From contig DHGL01000011.1 of the NCBI GenBank assembly GCA_002402725.1, positions 1 through 17,190 of the forward strand: a stretch of DNA of 17,190 bases, written 5' to 3'. The notes beneath the pieces were generated by a model. It had not been told where the DNA came from. It made no database searches and saw only the letters and a list, made by a program, of their open reading frames with translations. Position numbers and translations under genes: made by a program. Source of the stretch: Anaerolineaceae bacterium UBA4799. GTDB lineage: Bacteria; Chloroflexota; Anaerolineae; Anaerolineales; Anaerolineaceae. Positions 6,862 through 14,934 of this stretch are shown here, one piece after another; position 1 is the stretch's first letter, and each line of letters starts with the position of its first letter.

Positions 6862-8310
6862 ATGCTGATCAGGGGCATTGTGCAGGAAACCCTTTCCAAA
6901 GTGATCCTGGCGGTAACCGGGTTCATCCTGAACATGATCCTGGCACGGGAACTGGGACCCGCTGATTATGGCGTCGTTGGTCTCATCCTGAGCATCATGT
7001 TCGTGCTCGAGCTCTTCCTTACCAACGGTCTGCGTCAGGCGGTGAGCAAGATCTTATCGTCCCGGCCGGTCAACACCCGAAAACTGTGGTGGCAATCCTT
7101 TATCATCCAGATGGTATTATCCCTGCTGCTGGTTGTATTAGGATTGGCTGTTCTGGGCAGGGTGGCTGTATGGCTGGGGATTGAAGAATACAGAAACCTC
7201 TTATATCTTATCCTCATTATCATCCCGCTCAAGGGTTTGTTCTTCCTAAACCTTGGCTTTCTCAATGGTCAATTCAAATATAAACAGCACGCGCTGGCGA
7301 ATTCACTTTATTCAATTTTCAGGTTGATTGTTGCCCTGATCTTATTGTACATCACGCACAATGGCGTGCTGGCGGTGCTGGTCGGTACGCTGGTTGCTTT
7401 CATCCTTTCACTCTTCTTCACCGGTATCGAATGGACGAACAAAGAGGTAACCGAGAAGATTCCGACCAGGTACCTGCTTGACCTAACCTGGGGAGCGCTG
7501 CTCTTTTACCTGCTGGTCAACATCTTTTTCAATATTGATGTGCTGCTGCTGCGTGGATTGGGTTCTACAGAGGAGACCATCGGTTTCTATAAGTCCAGCG
7601 CGAACATTGGCAGTTTGCTGTACTTCCTGTTCATTTCCGTCTCGCAGGTTTCTTTCCCGATGATCGCCAAATTCTTCGCGCAGAACCTGTGGGTAGAGAT
7701 GAAGAAGGTGGTCAACACGTTGTTCCTTTCTATCTCTTACACCACCGCGCTGGCGTTCGTGTTCACCTCCTTCTTCGCTGACCTCCTCATCAAACTGTTC
7801 TTCGGAGCAGAATACCTTCCCGCGGCAGGCGTGACCCCGTGGTACGCCCTCAGCATAGGAGGGCTATCCATCATCATCATGCTGGGGAATATGATGATTA
7901 CTTTTGAACACAAGAAGACCTATCTGCTCTACCTGTTGGGATCATTGCTCGTTTACCTTGGCATGTTCGTGTTATTGTTTCCCCGCCTGGGCATGTACAC
8001 ACCTCCAGTGGCGCTTATCACAGTCGCCACCCTCAGCAGCATCCTTTTCGTCATCCTTATCAATAAGGAGTACCAGAAGGTATTTGACATTAGAAGCCTG
8101 TTGTTCACCAATGGCTGGTTGATCCTGATGTCTGCAGCGGCACTAATACTGCAAAAATACCTGTCTACCCTGATCAATGTTTATTTTTCAGGTGGATTGC
8201 TCTTCACCGCCTTCGCGCTGATCAGTTTCTTTACCATCCGCCAGGTTCGTGAAGCGGTTTTGAATTCGCTTGCGATATTGTTCAGGAATAAGAAAGACCA
8301 TACGAGTTGA
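6862..8310 (+). CDS. Wzx-type polysaccharide flippase (MOP superfamily)
   Basis: This 482-residue, very hydrophobic protein is built of roughly 12-14 membrane segments. The N-terminus (RGIVQETLSKVILAVTGF) and the following LARELGPADYGVVGL (about 28-42) are typical of the polysaccharide transporter family in the MOP superfamily. These proteins flip undecaprenyl-linked oligosaccharides across the cytoplasmic membrane. It lies after the glycosyltransferases in the same operon, 49 bp after the previous stop and 32 bp before the next gene. No ABC transporter for polysaccharide is present, so a flippase-dependent route is the natural reading. The ribosome-binding site is weak (GGTGTGAG just before the ATG). 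Confidence 0.88.
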   Translation: MLIRGIVQETLSKVILAVTGFILNMILARELGPADYGVVGLILSIMFVLELFLTNGLRQAVSKILSSRPVNTRKLWWQSFIIQMVLSLLLVVLGLAVLGRVAVWLGIEEYRNLLYLILIIIPLKGLFFLNLGFLNGQFKYKQHALANSLYSIFRLIVALILLYITHNGVLAVLVGTLVAFILSLFFTGIEWTNKEVTEKIPTRYLLDLTWGALLFYLLVNIFFNIDVLLLRGLGSTEETIGFYKSSANIGSLLYFLFISVSQVSFPMIAKFFAQNLWVEMKKVVNTLFLSISYTTALAFVFTSFFADLLIKLFFGAEYLPAAGVTPWYALSIGGLSIIIMLGNMMITFEHKKTYLLYLLGSLLVYLGMFVLLFPRLGMYTPPVALITVATLSSILFVILINKEYQKVFDIRSLLFTNGWLILMSAAALILQKYLSTLINVYFSGGLLFTAFALISFFTIRQVREAVLNSLAILFRNKKDHTS

Positions 8311-8342
8311 TGTTTTCAGGCTGGCATCATAATGGATAAGAG

Positions 8343-10139
8343 ATGAAGCAGACAGTCATCAGAAAGTTGCGCAGGCTCCTTCTACCCCCTGAAAGCCCCC
8401 AGGAACTTTTCCTCAGGACGCTGTACCATCGCGTCAATGCCGCACCATGGTTTGTACGCAGCCAGATAAAAGCCGCGCAGGCTTCCTGCTGGCAATGGCG
8501 CCAAGCGCAACCGCTTACACCCCCAGTAGCAACGGGAGGTGATGTAATGCCGAATATAGTTTTTCTTCTTTCAATTACTAATGGTAAAGAAGCAGAAGCA
8601 TTGAAAACCATAGGTTCCATCAATGAAATGCGCTGTGGCAACTGGCAGGTCGTCCCGGTTACGCTTGAGGGTGAATTACCGCGCGTGCTTCAGGGCAGCA
8701 TTAGCGATGAACGGCTCCGTTCTCCAATCCATAGCGGGAAGATAAAAAAGGAAATCGCTTTACTTACTGGTGTTGATTTCCTCATTTTTTGTGACGCGGG
8801 TGATATTTTTGATGTTTCCCTGCCGGCGCACTTTCATGCGGCTTTATCCAGGAATGCTGCAGCCGATATTTATTATTTTGATAGTGAACAGCAGCGCGGT
8901 TCACAAACCCCCTCGCTACCCTTTTTTAAACCCACGGCGGATTCACCCGAATTACTTTTCTCCATCAATTACCTCGCCCGGGGTTTCATTCGCTACATTT
9001 CCGTCGCGCAGATGCTGCTGTCACTTCGCGAAGTGGACGATCCGCTGGTGCTTGAATATGAATTGATGATTCGACTGCTCGAGAGCCGCGCCAGCACCTG
9101 TCACATTCCCCGGTTGCTGCTCACTCAAACCTGCGCGGAGGAAAAGACAGAAGCGGGGATCGATGAGGTTATCCGGGAGCACCTGTCTGGCAAGGGACTG
9201 GACGGGATTACCATTGAACGCGGAGAAGCGGGCAGGCGGGTCACCTGGAGGCTTATAGAGCCTTCTGTTTCCATTATTATCCTCAACCGCAATCATGGTA
9301 ACTGGCTGCGCACATTGGTCAATTCCATTTTCACGCTCACGGATTATTCAAATTATTCTGTGATTATAGTGGACAACAACAGCACAGAAGAAAATGTGAA
9401 GGCATTTTATTCTGAATTAGAGAAAAACGACCGGGTACAGGTGGTGCACTACGACCGCGATTTCAATTATTCTGAAGCCATTAATACCGGGGTAGCGCGC
9501 TCGCAGGCTGAGGTGATCGTGCTGCTAAACAACGATATGCAGATTACCACCCCGCGTTGGTTAGGTGAGCTTGTGCGGTGGGCAATTCAGCCTGAGGTCG
9601 GCGTTATAGGAGGAAAGCTGTTGCATCGCAACCGTTCCATCCAGCATGCAGGAATCATCCTGGGGATGAATGGATTTATCGGGCATCTCTACCTCAACGC
9701 TCCCGAACATTACCACGGGCTGGCGGGTTCTGTCGATTGGTACCGTAATTATCACGCGCTAACCGGCGCCTGCCAGGCAATGCGCCGCCAGTTGTTTAAC
9801 CAGGTGGGAGGTTACGATGAGCGCTTCAGGCTGGCTTTTGGGGATATTGATTTCTGTCTTCGGGTTTTCAAAGCCGGGTATCGTAATCTCTACAATCCTT
9901 ACGCGGAACTGATCCATTACGAAGGTGGTTCGCGGGGGTATGAAACTCCGGTTAAAGATATATTATTGGGTTACGATGAACTGGGTAACTGGCTAAGGGA
10001 AGATGATGCTTACTTCTCGCCTAACCTGACGTATACTCCCATACCAAAGTGCGATTTTACGCCAAATGCCGTGAACGTGCGCCTGGCGAACATTGAAAAT
10101 CGTAAACGCGCCCTCCAATCAGGCCGGCTGGGTGCCTGA
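8343..10139 (+). CDS. RfbC-like two-domain GT2 glycosyltransferase with degenerate first domain
   Basis: This 598-residue paralogue of the gene at 213-2030 has an intact second GT2 domain: it starts near 307 (VSIIILNRNH), with VDNNS (343-347), LLNNDMQ (394-400), IQHAG and FGDIDFC motifs. The first region (about 70-260) still aligns with domain 1 of the paralogue: PFFKP (193-197) matches its PFFKP, and the text around SINYL matches SVNYM. The usual catalytic signatures are altered, though. There is no PVYNP, DHDD is replaced by CDAGD (150-154), and SDED by FDSE (179-182). I infer that only the second domain is a normal transferase while the first may bind acceptor or be structural. It is the last gene of the + strand block and converges on the acylation operon. 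Confidence 0.87.
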   Translation: MKQTVIRKLRRLLLPPESPQELFLRTLYHRVNAAPWFVRSQIKAAQASCWQWRQAQPLTPPVATGGDVMPNIVFLLSITNGKEAEALKTIGSINEMRCGNWQVVPVTLEGELPRVLQGSISDERLRSPIHSGKIKKEIALLTGVDFLIFCDAGDIFDVSLPAHFHAALSRNAAADIYYFDSEQQRGSQTPSLPFFKPTADSPELLFSINYLARGFIRYISVAQMLLSLREVDDPLVLEYELMIRLLESRASTCHIPRLLLTQTCAEEKTEAGIDEVIREHLSGKGLDGITIERGEAGRRVTWRLIEPSVSIIILNRNHGNWLRTLVNSIFTLTDYSNYSVIIVDNNSTEENVKAFYSELEKNDRVQVVHYDRDFNYSEAINTGVARSQAEVIVLLNNDMQITTPRWLGELVRWAIQPEVGVIGGKLLHRNRSIQHAGIILGMNGFIGHLYLNAPEHYHGLAGSVDWYRNYHALTGACQAMRRQLFNQVGGYDERFRLAFGDIDFCLRVFKAGYRNLYNPYAELIHYEGGSRGYETPVKDILLGYDELGNWLREDDAYFSPNLTYTPIPKCDFTPNAVNVRLANIENRKRALQSGRLGA

Positions 10140-10160
10140 ATTCCAACACCTGTTTCTTCA

Positions 10161-10182
10161 ACAATACCCCCGGGGAAATTGT
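10161..10182. terminator. Imperfect palindrome in the convergent intergenic gap (candidate terminator)
   Basis: Only 76 bp separate the stop of the + strand glycosyltransferase from the stop of the - strand carrier protein. Within it, ACAAT...CCCCGGGG...ATTGT forms a near-palindrome with two central mismatch pairs, followed on the + strand by a T-rich stretch (10183-10200). It is the best terminator candidate for the converging transcripts, but the GC core leaves little loop, so support is weak. Confidence 0.3.
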
Positions 10183-10215
10183 ATGTTTTGGTTTGTTATT
10201 CCCTACCCCGGATGG

Positions 10216-10461
10216 TTAATCAGATCCCCCACCGCTTTTTCTTGAAATGCTTGCCATCAATTCGCCTACATTGGCGAAGTTTTGAATCTCGCTCTGGTCA
10301 AACTCGATACCGAACTCAAGTTCAATGGCAATCATCAGGTTAATATGAGAAAGCGAATCCCATTCATCCACATCATCGGCGGTCAATTCTGGTGTCAATT
10401 CAATGGCATCGTTATCGAAGACGGTACGAAATACCCTGGTTAATCTTTCTGTTAATTCCAT
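10216..10461 (-). CDS. Acyl carrier protein (DltC-like role)
   Basis: This is an 81-residue acidic carrier protein of normal length. The segment DEWDSLSHINLMIAIE (32-47) contains the phosphopantetheine-attachment serine (Ser36) in the DSL motif. It starts 3 nt after the ligase stop, with GGAG inside the end of the ligase gene as its ribosome-binding site. Placed after an AMP-forming ligase and in one operon with an MBOAT protein, it most likely holds the activated acyl group as a thioester and presents it to the membrane acyltransferase, the job DltC does in D-alanylation. A fatty-acid-synthesis carrier is less likely because no fatty acid genes are nearby. The role is inferred from context; the family call is firm. 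Confidence 0.88.
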   Translation of the reverse strand: MELTERLTRVFRTVFDNDAIELTPELTADDVDEWDSLSHINLMIAIELEFGIEFDQSEIQNFANVGELMASISRKSGGGSD

Positions 10462-10464
10462 TTT

Positions 10465-12072
10465 TCACTCCATGGTTGAAATATCGCCTGGATCTTTGCC
10501 CTCGTAAAAGGCTTTTAATACTCTACGTAATATCTTACCACTTTGATTCTTTGGAACCTTATCAATCAGATGGAATTCAGCGGGGATGGCTGTGGTGGAG
10601 ACCTTGTTGGAGACGTAGATGCGGCATTTTAGTTCCAATTCCCTGGTCCATTCCAGGTTATTCGCCAACTTGATAAAGGCAATGATACGTTTGTGGATGA
10701 GCGGGTCATCCGCGCCAATTACAGCCACGTCCACAATTTCGGGGATTTCGAGAAGGGCGCTCTCCACTTCAAACGGACCCACCAGGTGACCGGCAGTGTT
10801 GATAACGTCATCGGCGCGGCTGACATACCAGAAATAACCATCCTCATCATAATAGGCCAGGTCACCAGTGATGTAGATATCGTGCTTGAACTTGTCTGCG
10901 TAGGCTGTGTCATTCCTGAAGTAGTTTCTGAACATCGACCCCCAGCCTTTACGCAGGCACAGCAGACCCTGCTTGCCGGGAGGCAGGAGTTCCATTTCTT
11001 CACTGCAAATGAGTGGTTCGACGCCTGGCCTGGGTTTGCCCATCGACCCGGGTTTGACTGACATCGGCGGCCGGTTGGCGATCATCATCGAACCGGTTTC
11101 AGATTGCCACCAGTTGTCGTAGACCTCCACCTTGAACACCTTCTTACCCCAGAAGTAAATTTCAGGGTTAAGAGGTTCGCCCACGCTGTACATTCTCTTA
11201 AGACTACTGAAGTCGAATTGCGTGAACTTTTCGGCATCTTCCTGCATGAGCATGCGCAGCGCCGTCGGCGCGGTGTACCAGACGGTGACCCTGTGTTCCT
11301 GAAGAATTCTAAGCCAGTTATCTGCATTGTATGTTCCGTTGTACTGTAGCTGCCTGGCACCAGTAGAGAAGGGAGCGATAATGCCGTACACCAGGCCAGT
11401 TATCCACGCCGGGTCAGCAGTGCACCAGTAGAGGTCATCAACCTGGAGCTGCATGATTTCTTTAAATGATTGCCGCATATCCGGCAGCGCGCCATGCACA
11501 TGCAGAGCGCCTTTGGGTTTTCCGGTGGAGCCGGAGGTGTACTGCAGAAATGCCGGTGTCTCCCCTTCCACCTGGTGCGGATAATCGAAATCATCTTTGG
11601 TATTTTCCAGTTCCCGCTTCATGCTGAGCACCACATCGTCCTGGTCTTCCTCAATGTCAATCACCAGGATGCGTTCGAGCGCCGGTAGTTTCTGCTTGAT
11701 GGAGATAATTTTCCTGAGCAGGCTCTTCCGTGTAATGACTACTCGGGCGTTGCTGTTGGCGAGACGGTCCAGCAAACCTTCTTCACCGAGTGTACCGAAC
11801 AGGATGCTTGAAATTGCCTGCAGCTTTAGGATGCCAAAGAAGCAGCTGATGAGCATCGGGCTGCGTGGGATGAAGATACTCACTGTATCGCCCTGGCTGA
11901 TGCCAAGGGTTTTTAAAACGTTGGCGACCTGGTTTGATTCACGCTCAAAATAATCATACGTGTAGGTTGTTAAAGCAAGGTCACTATCCACCCACAGGAG
12001 AACTTCTTTTTCTCCTTCGCCTCGCTTCACGAAGCTGGTCACACTTCCGTAAGCGATGTTCTCTACTGTCAT
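10465..12072 (-). CDS. Acetyl-CoA-synthetase-like AMP-forming ligase (putative acyl-ACP ligase)
   Basis: This 535-residue ANL-superfamily enzyme activates a carboxylic acid as acyl-AMP and then passes it to a thiol. Motifs: phosphate loop YTSGSTGKPKG (178-188), DNWWQSETG (319-327), TGDLAYYDEDGYF (402-414), hinge SRADDVIN (418-425) and the C-terminal lysine in KNQSGKILRR (508-517, Lys513). It is most like acetyl-CoA synthetases, not DltA. The tryptophan pair before QSETG is the one that in Salmonella Acs closes the pocket to acetate/propionate (Trp414), so a very short acyl substrate is likely. The next gene, 3 nt away, is a carrier protein, suggesting the thiol acceptor is carrier phosphopantetheine rather than CoA. 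It is shorter than Acs (about 650). The start at 12072 is chosen for its ribosome-binding site (AGAGGTG, 12078-12084); an earlier ATG at 12150 lies inside the upstream gene. Confidence 0.85.
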   Translation of the reverse strand: MTVENIAYGSVTSFVKRGEGEKEVLLWVDSDLALTTYTYDYFERESNQVANVLKTLGISQGDTVSIFIPRSPMLISCFFGILKLQAISSILFGTLGEEGLLDRLANSNARVVITRKSLLRKIISIKQKLPALERILVIDIEEDQDDVVLSMKRELENTKDDFDYPHQVEGETPAFLQYTSGSTGKPKGALHVHGALPDMRQSFKEIMQLQVDDLYWCTADPAWITGLVYGIIAPFSTGARQLQYNGTYNADNWLRILQEHRVTVWYTAPTALRMLMQEDAEKFTQFDFSSLKRMYSVGEPLNPEIYFWGKKVFKVEVYDNWWQSETGSMMIANRPPMSVKPGSMGKPRPGVEPLICSEEMELLPPGKQGLLCLRKGWGSMFRNYFRNDTAYADKFKHDIYITGDLAYYDEDGYFWYVSRADDVINTAGHLVGPFEVESALLEIPEIVDVAVIGADDPLIHKRIIAFIKLANNLEWTRELELKCRIYVSNKVSTTAIPAEFHLIDKVPKNQSGKILRRVLKAFYEGKDPGDISTME

Positions 12073-12085
12073 AGCTTCACCTCTA

Positions 12086-13378
12086 TCAGGGGCTAATGGT
12101 CCAACGCCAACGGTGCATGGTCGAACCTGCGCCACCCAGCACCAGCACATCGTCCACAGGGTGTTCCGAAATGAAATCAGAGAAGGAGAAGTAATAATCC
12201 TTCCAATGCCGGATATCCACCGCGTATGTATGCTGGTAATGCGCAGCGATCAACGGCTCAATGGCGTTGGTCAGCGAATCACCGATGATTAGCAGATTCC
12301 TTTCAGAATCGTTGTCGAAAACGTATTCAAGATAACCGGTATCCGCGCCGTTATACTCGATGTAATGGTCCGCGAAGGCTTCGCGGGAATAATTGCCCGC
12401 ATGATACTCATTCTTTTTATTGTAAGTAATCTCATTTCCGTTTTGATCGAGAATTTTGTATGGCGGGAGGTCAAGTACAGCGACCTCAAAAACGTCACCC
12501 GGATGGACCTTGAAATACACGCTTCTTGCCCAACGTCCATGAAACTCGATATCAGGAAAAGTATAGAAACTGGTATGAGGGATCATGGCTGACATATCCG
12601 GATAATTCTCCGCAAGCATCGGATAAACCCTCTCGTACCCTTCGAGCATGCCGTGGACATTCCAGTGATGATCAGTGCGGTAAAAGTACTTGATTTGGTC
12701 ATCGAAACTGGTCAAAGGAAAAGATGAAACGGTAAGGTCTTCTGGTTTGTTCTCGAGAAAATAGGCAAATTCTCTGCCCTGGTTGGCGTTGTAATAGTAT
12801 TGATTCATCGGGTTGGCAAGAGAATTCTCAATTAATTCAACATAGAAAACATAGAAATGGATGTCAGGATTCTGCTCGATGAGGATACGGTAATCCTCTA
12901 TTTTTAAATTGATATCCTCTTTGGCGGTTGTTGTCCACTTTGCAGGTATAGGGAAAAGAACCTTCGTATCCTTCGTCAGGAATACCTGTTCGCGCCTGTC
13001 AGCAGGGATGGCAGTGTCACTGGTGAATGCATACGCGGTGCGAATCATCAGTCTGTCCAGATCACGCGAGAGCCGAATGCCAGCACCGCGGAACGGGAAT
13101 TGCTGGCTGGCGGCGCGCTGGAAATCTGTTTGGTAAGACAGGTCTCTGAACTGATTGAAGAACTTTTCGCCTGCCTCTTCGAATCTTAACATAAGCACGC
13201 TCTTGACTGCGGACTTAAAGCTATTAAACGAAAGTGTGGGAAAAACGGTCAGCGTTTTGTACTCCATGTAAGACCGCTGAGGTTCAACTTTCCCTCTGGC
13301 AAGCCAATAAACCGGCACCGCCAGGATGATGATAAAGAACAGAACGAGAATGTTAGAGTAGAAGTTTGTGCGTTTCAT
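12086..13378 (-). CDS. Membrane-anchored DHHW/AlgX-like SGNH protein
   Basis: This 430-residue protein has one N-terminal hydrophobic anchor (about residues 8-27) after MKRTN, and the rest is predicted outside the membrane. It contains TDHHWN (235-240) and, much later, IIGDSLTNA (364-372). This order, D-x-H first (Asp236, His238) and the nucleophile Ser368 afterwards, is the arrangement of AlgJ/AlgX-type SGNH proteins and of DHHW family proteins, which act with AlgI-type MBOATs in alginate acetylation. I infer that it takes the acyl group from the MBOAT and places it on the polysaccharide. The gene starts 11 bp after the MBOAT stop without a visible ribosome-binding site, suggesting coupled translation. 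It ends 13 bp before the ligase. It is not DltD-like in motif order. Confidence 0.83.
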   Translation of the reverse strand: MKRTNFYSNILVLFFIIILAVPVYWLARGKVEPQRSYMEYKTLTVFPTLSFNSFKSAVKSVLMLRFEEAGEKFFNQFRDLSYQTDFQRAASQQFPFRGAGIRLSRDLDRLMIRTAYAFTSDTAIPADRREQVFLTKDTKVLFPIPAKWTTTAKEDINLKIEDYRILIEQNPDIHFYVFYVELIENSLANPMNQYYYNANQGREFAYFLENKPEDLTVSSFPLTSFDDQIKYFYRTDHHWNVHGMLEGYERVYPMLAENYPDMSAMIPHTSFYTFPDIEFHGRWARSVYFKVHPGDVFEVAVLDLPPYKILDQNGNEITYNKKNEYHAGNYSREAFADHYIEYNGADTGYLEYVFDNDSERNLLIIGDSLTNAIEPLIAAHYQHTYAVDIRHWKDYYFSFSDFISEHPVDDVLVLGGAGSTMHRWRWTISP

Positions 13379-13389
13379 AGCGTGGAAAA

Positions 13390-14811
13390 TTAGAATTGCG
13401 CGTAAATGAACGCGCTAAACCCATTGGATAAAACGGATGCCACCGAGAGGATGAACAACGCCAGGTATAACACGTCCCATCCCAGTCGCAACCAGCCGCC
13501 TTTCTCATCAATTTTCTTCTCCAGACGATTCACAACAGGCAGACTGAAAAACACGCCAATCACCACCAGTGGGATGTAAAGCAGGACGTTGGTGCTGCGC
13601 ATTGTCACCGCCGGGTTGACCCAGCCGTTGCTGCCAAAGAGCGCACCGAGGAATGGACCCCAATCCTGGATGGCAGTGATGCGGAAGAAGACCCACCCCA
13701 GCATGATCAGCGCCATGGCATAGACGTGCTGGAGGAAGACCGGCAGGCGCTTGAGCCATTTACCTAACCCGCTGGCTTCTAGCGCCAGGATCAATCCAAA
13801 GTAGATACCCCAGATGACAAAATTCCAACTGGCGCCATGCCAGAGACCTGTTAATAGAAAAACGATGAGGATGTTGGATTGCTGGCGCAGAACCTTTTCG
13901 CGTTTACGGGCGAATTCCAGTGGAATGAATAAATAATTGCGGAACCACGCGGTAAGGGTCATATGCCAGCGGCGCCAGAATTCCGTAATGCTGCGGCTGA
14001 TGTAGGGAAAATCGAAGTTTTCAGGTAATTTCAACCCGATCATCTTGCCCAGGCCGATGGCCATATCCGTGTAACCGGAAAAATCGAGGTAGATTTGCAG
14101 CGTGTAAGCGATCAAAGCCAGCCAGGCGATGCTGGCGCCGAGCGAATCAATACCCGCACTCAGTATCCTGTCCGTAGCATAGCCCAGTGGGTCGGCGATA
14201 AGGGTTTTTTTGGCCAATCCGCCGATGAAGCGACGTGCCCCCTGCATCATTTCATCCGGGGTCACTCTGGGACTGATCAACTCGTTTTTCACCTGTCCGT
14301 AGCGGGTTATCGGACCCTGCAGCAACTTCGGGAACATGATGAGGAAGGAGCTGAAGCGCAAGATGTTCTTTTCCGCTTTTTCCGCCTTGTTGTAAATATC
14401 CAGAATATAAGAGATACCTGTGAAGGTAAAGAAGGAAACACCAAGCGGCAAGGCACTGGCTTTGTAATCAATCGTAATCTTCACAATGTCGCTGATGCTT
14501 TGTAGCAGGAAACCGGTGTACTTGTAGTAAAGCAGGATGAGCAGGTTGAGGAGAACAGCCATCCACATGAACGGGCGTGCGGCTTGACGGCTGACCTTTT
14601 CGATGCGATGACTGATTACCAGGCCGAAGAGGTAGTTCATCAGGATGGCGAAAATCAGCAATGGCAGATTCCCGGGGTCAGCCCAGGCGAAAAAGACCAA
14701 TGATGCAATGACCATCAGCACGTTGCGCCATATGCTGAATGGCAGAATATAAAATAGCAGCAGAAAAACGGGGAGAAAAACGAATATGAAATGCAGACTG
14801 GATAGCGGCAT
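13390..14811 (-). CDS. MBOAT O-acyltransferase, AlgI/DltB type
   Basis: This 473-residue polytopic membrane protein of the AlgI/DltB family moves activated acyl groups across, or transfers them at, the cytoplasmic membrane. The MBOAT core is clear: YLDFSGYTDMAIG (241-253), PENFDFPYISRSITEFWRRW (263-282) with His283, and GLWHGASWNFVIWG (322-335) with His325, the invariant catalytic-site histidine. Length and motif spacing match AlgI. It is the first gene of a four-gene operon with its own near-consensus promoter about 40-65 bp upstream. In known systems the acyl donor is either CoA or, as in DltB, a carrier protein. The presence of a carrier protein and a ligase in this operon points to the second mechanism. 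Confidence 0.92.
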   Translation of the reverse strand: MPLSSLHFIFVFLPVFLLLFYILPFSIWRNVLMVIASLVFFAWADPGNLPLLIFAILMNYLFGLVISHRIEKVSRQAARPFMWMAVLLNLLILLYYKYTGFLLQSISDIVKITIDYKASALPLGVSFFTFTGISYILDIYNKAEKAEKNILRFSSFLIMFPKLLQGPITRYGQVKNELISPRVTPDEMMQGARRFIGGLAKKTLIADPLGYATDRILSAGIDSLGASIAWLALIAYTLQIYLDFSGYTDMAIGLGKMIGLKLPENFDFPYISRSITEFWRRWHMTLTAWFRNYLFIPLEFARKREKVLRQQSNILIVFLLTGLWHGASWNFVIWGIYFGLILALEASGLGKWLKRLPVFLQHVYAMALIMLGWVFFRITAIQDWGPFLGALFGSNGWVNPAVTMRSTNVLLYIPLVVIGVFFSLPVVNRLEKKIDEKGGWLRLGWDVLYLALFILSVASVLSNGFSAFIYAQF

Positions 14812-14847
14812 GGTTATTTCATCCCTGTTGACTGGATAGGTCGAAAA

Positions 14848-14876
14848 AGTGTAAAGGATAAATCGGCAATTGTCAA
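14848..14876 (-). promoter_or_regulatory. Near-consensus sigma-70 type promoter of the acylation operon
   Basis: On the - strand, TTGACA (14871-14876, perfect -35) is followed after exactly 17 bp by TACACT (14848-14853, 4 of 6 bases of the -10 box). It lies in the 123-bp gap between rmlD and the MBOAT gene and would start transcription near 14841, leaving about a 30-nt leader. The operon is therefore probably transcribed apart from the upstream rml genes, with read-through possible. Confidence 0.65.
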
Positions 14877-14934
14877 ACTACCACGTACATTGAAATGATG
14901 CAAGAATCCAACCTGTTGAGAAAAAAAAGAAGGT

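Noticed and set aside
12073..12150. Longer ligase start at 12150, adding 26 residues (MCWCWVAQVRP...)
   Set aside because: The extension lies inside the end of the upstream DHHW gene and looks unlike a ligase N-terminus. ATG 12072 has a good ribosome-binding site at 12078-12084.
10216..14811. Calling the operon dltABCD
   Set aside because: The ligase has acetyl-CoA-synthetase motifs (WWQSETG) and the SGNH protein has AlgX residue order, so D-alanylation and dlt names are not supported.
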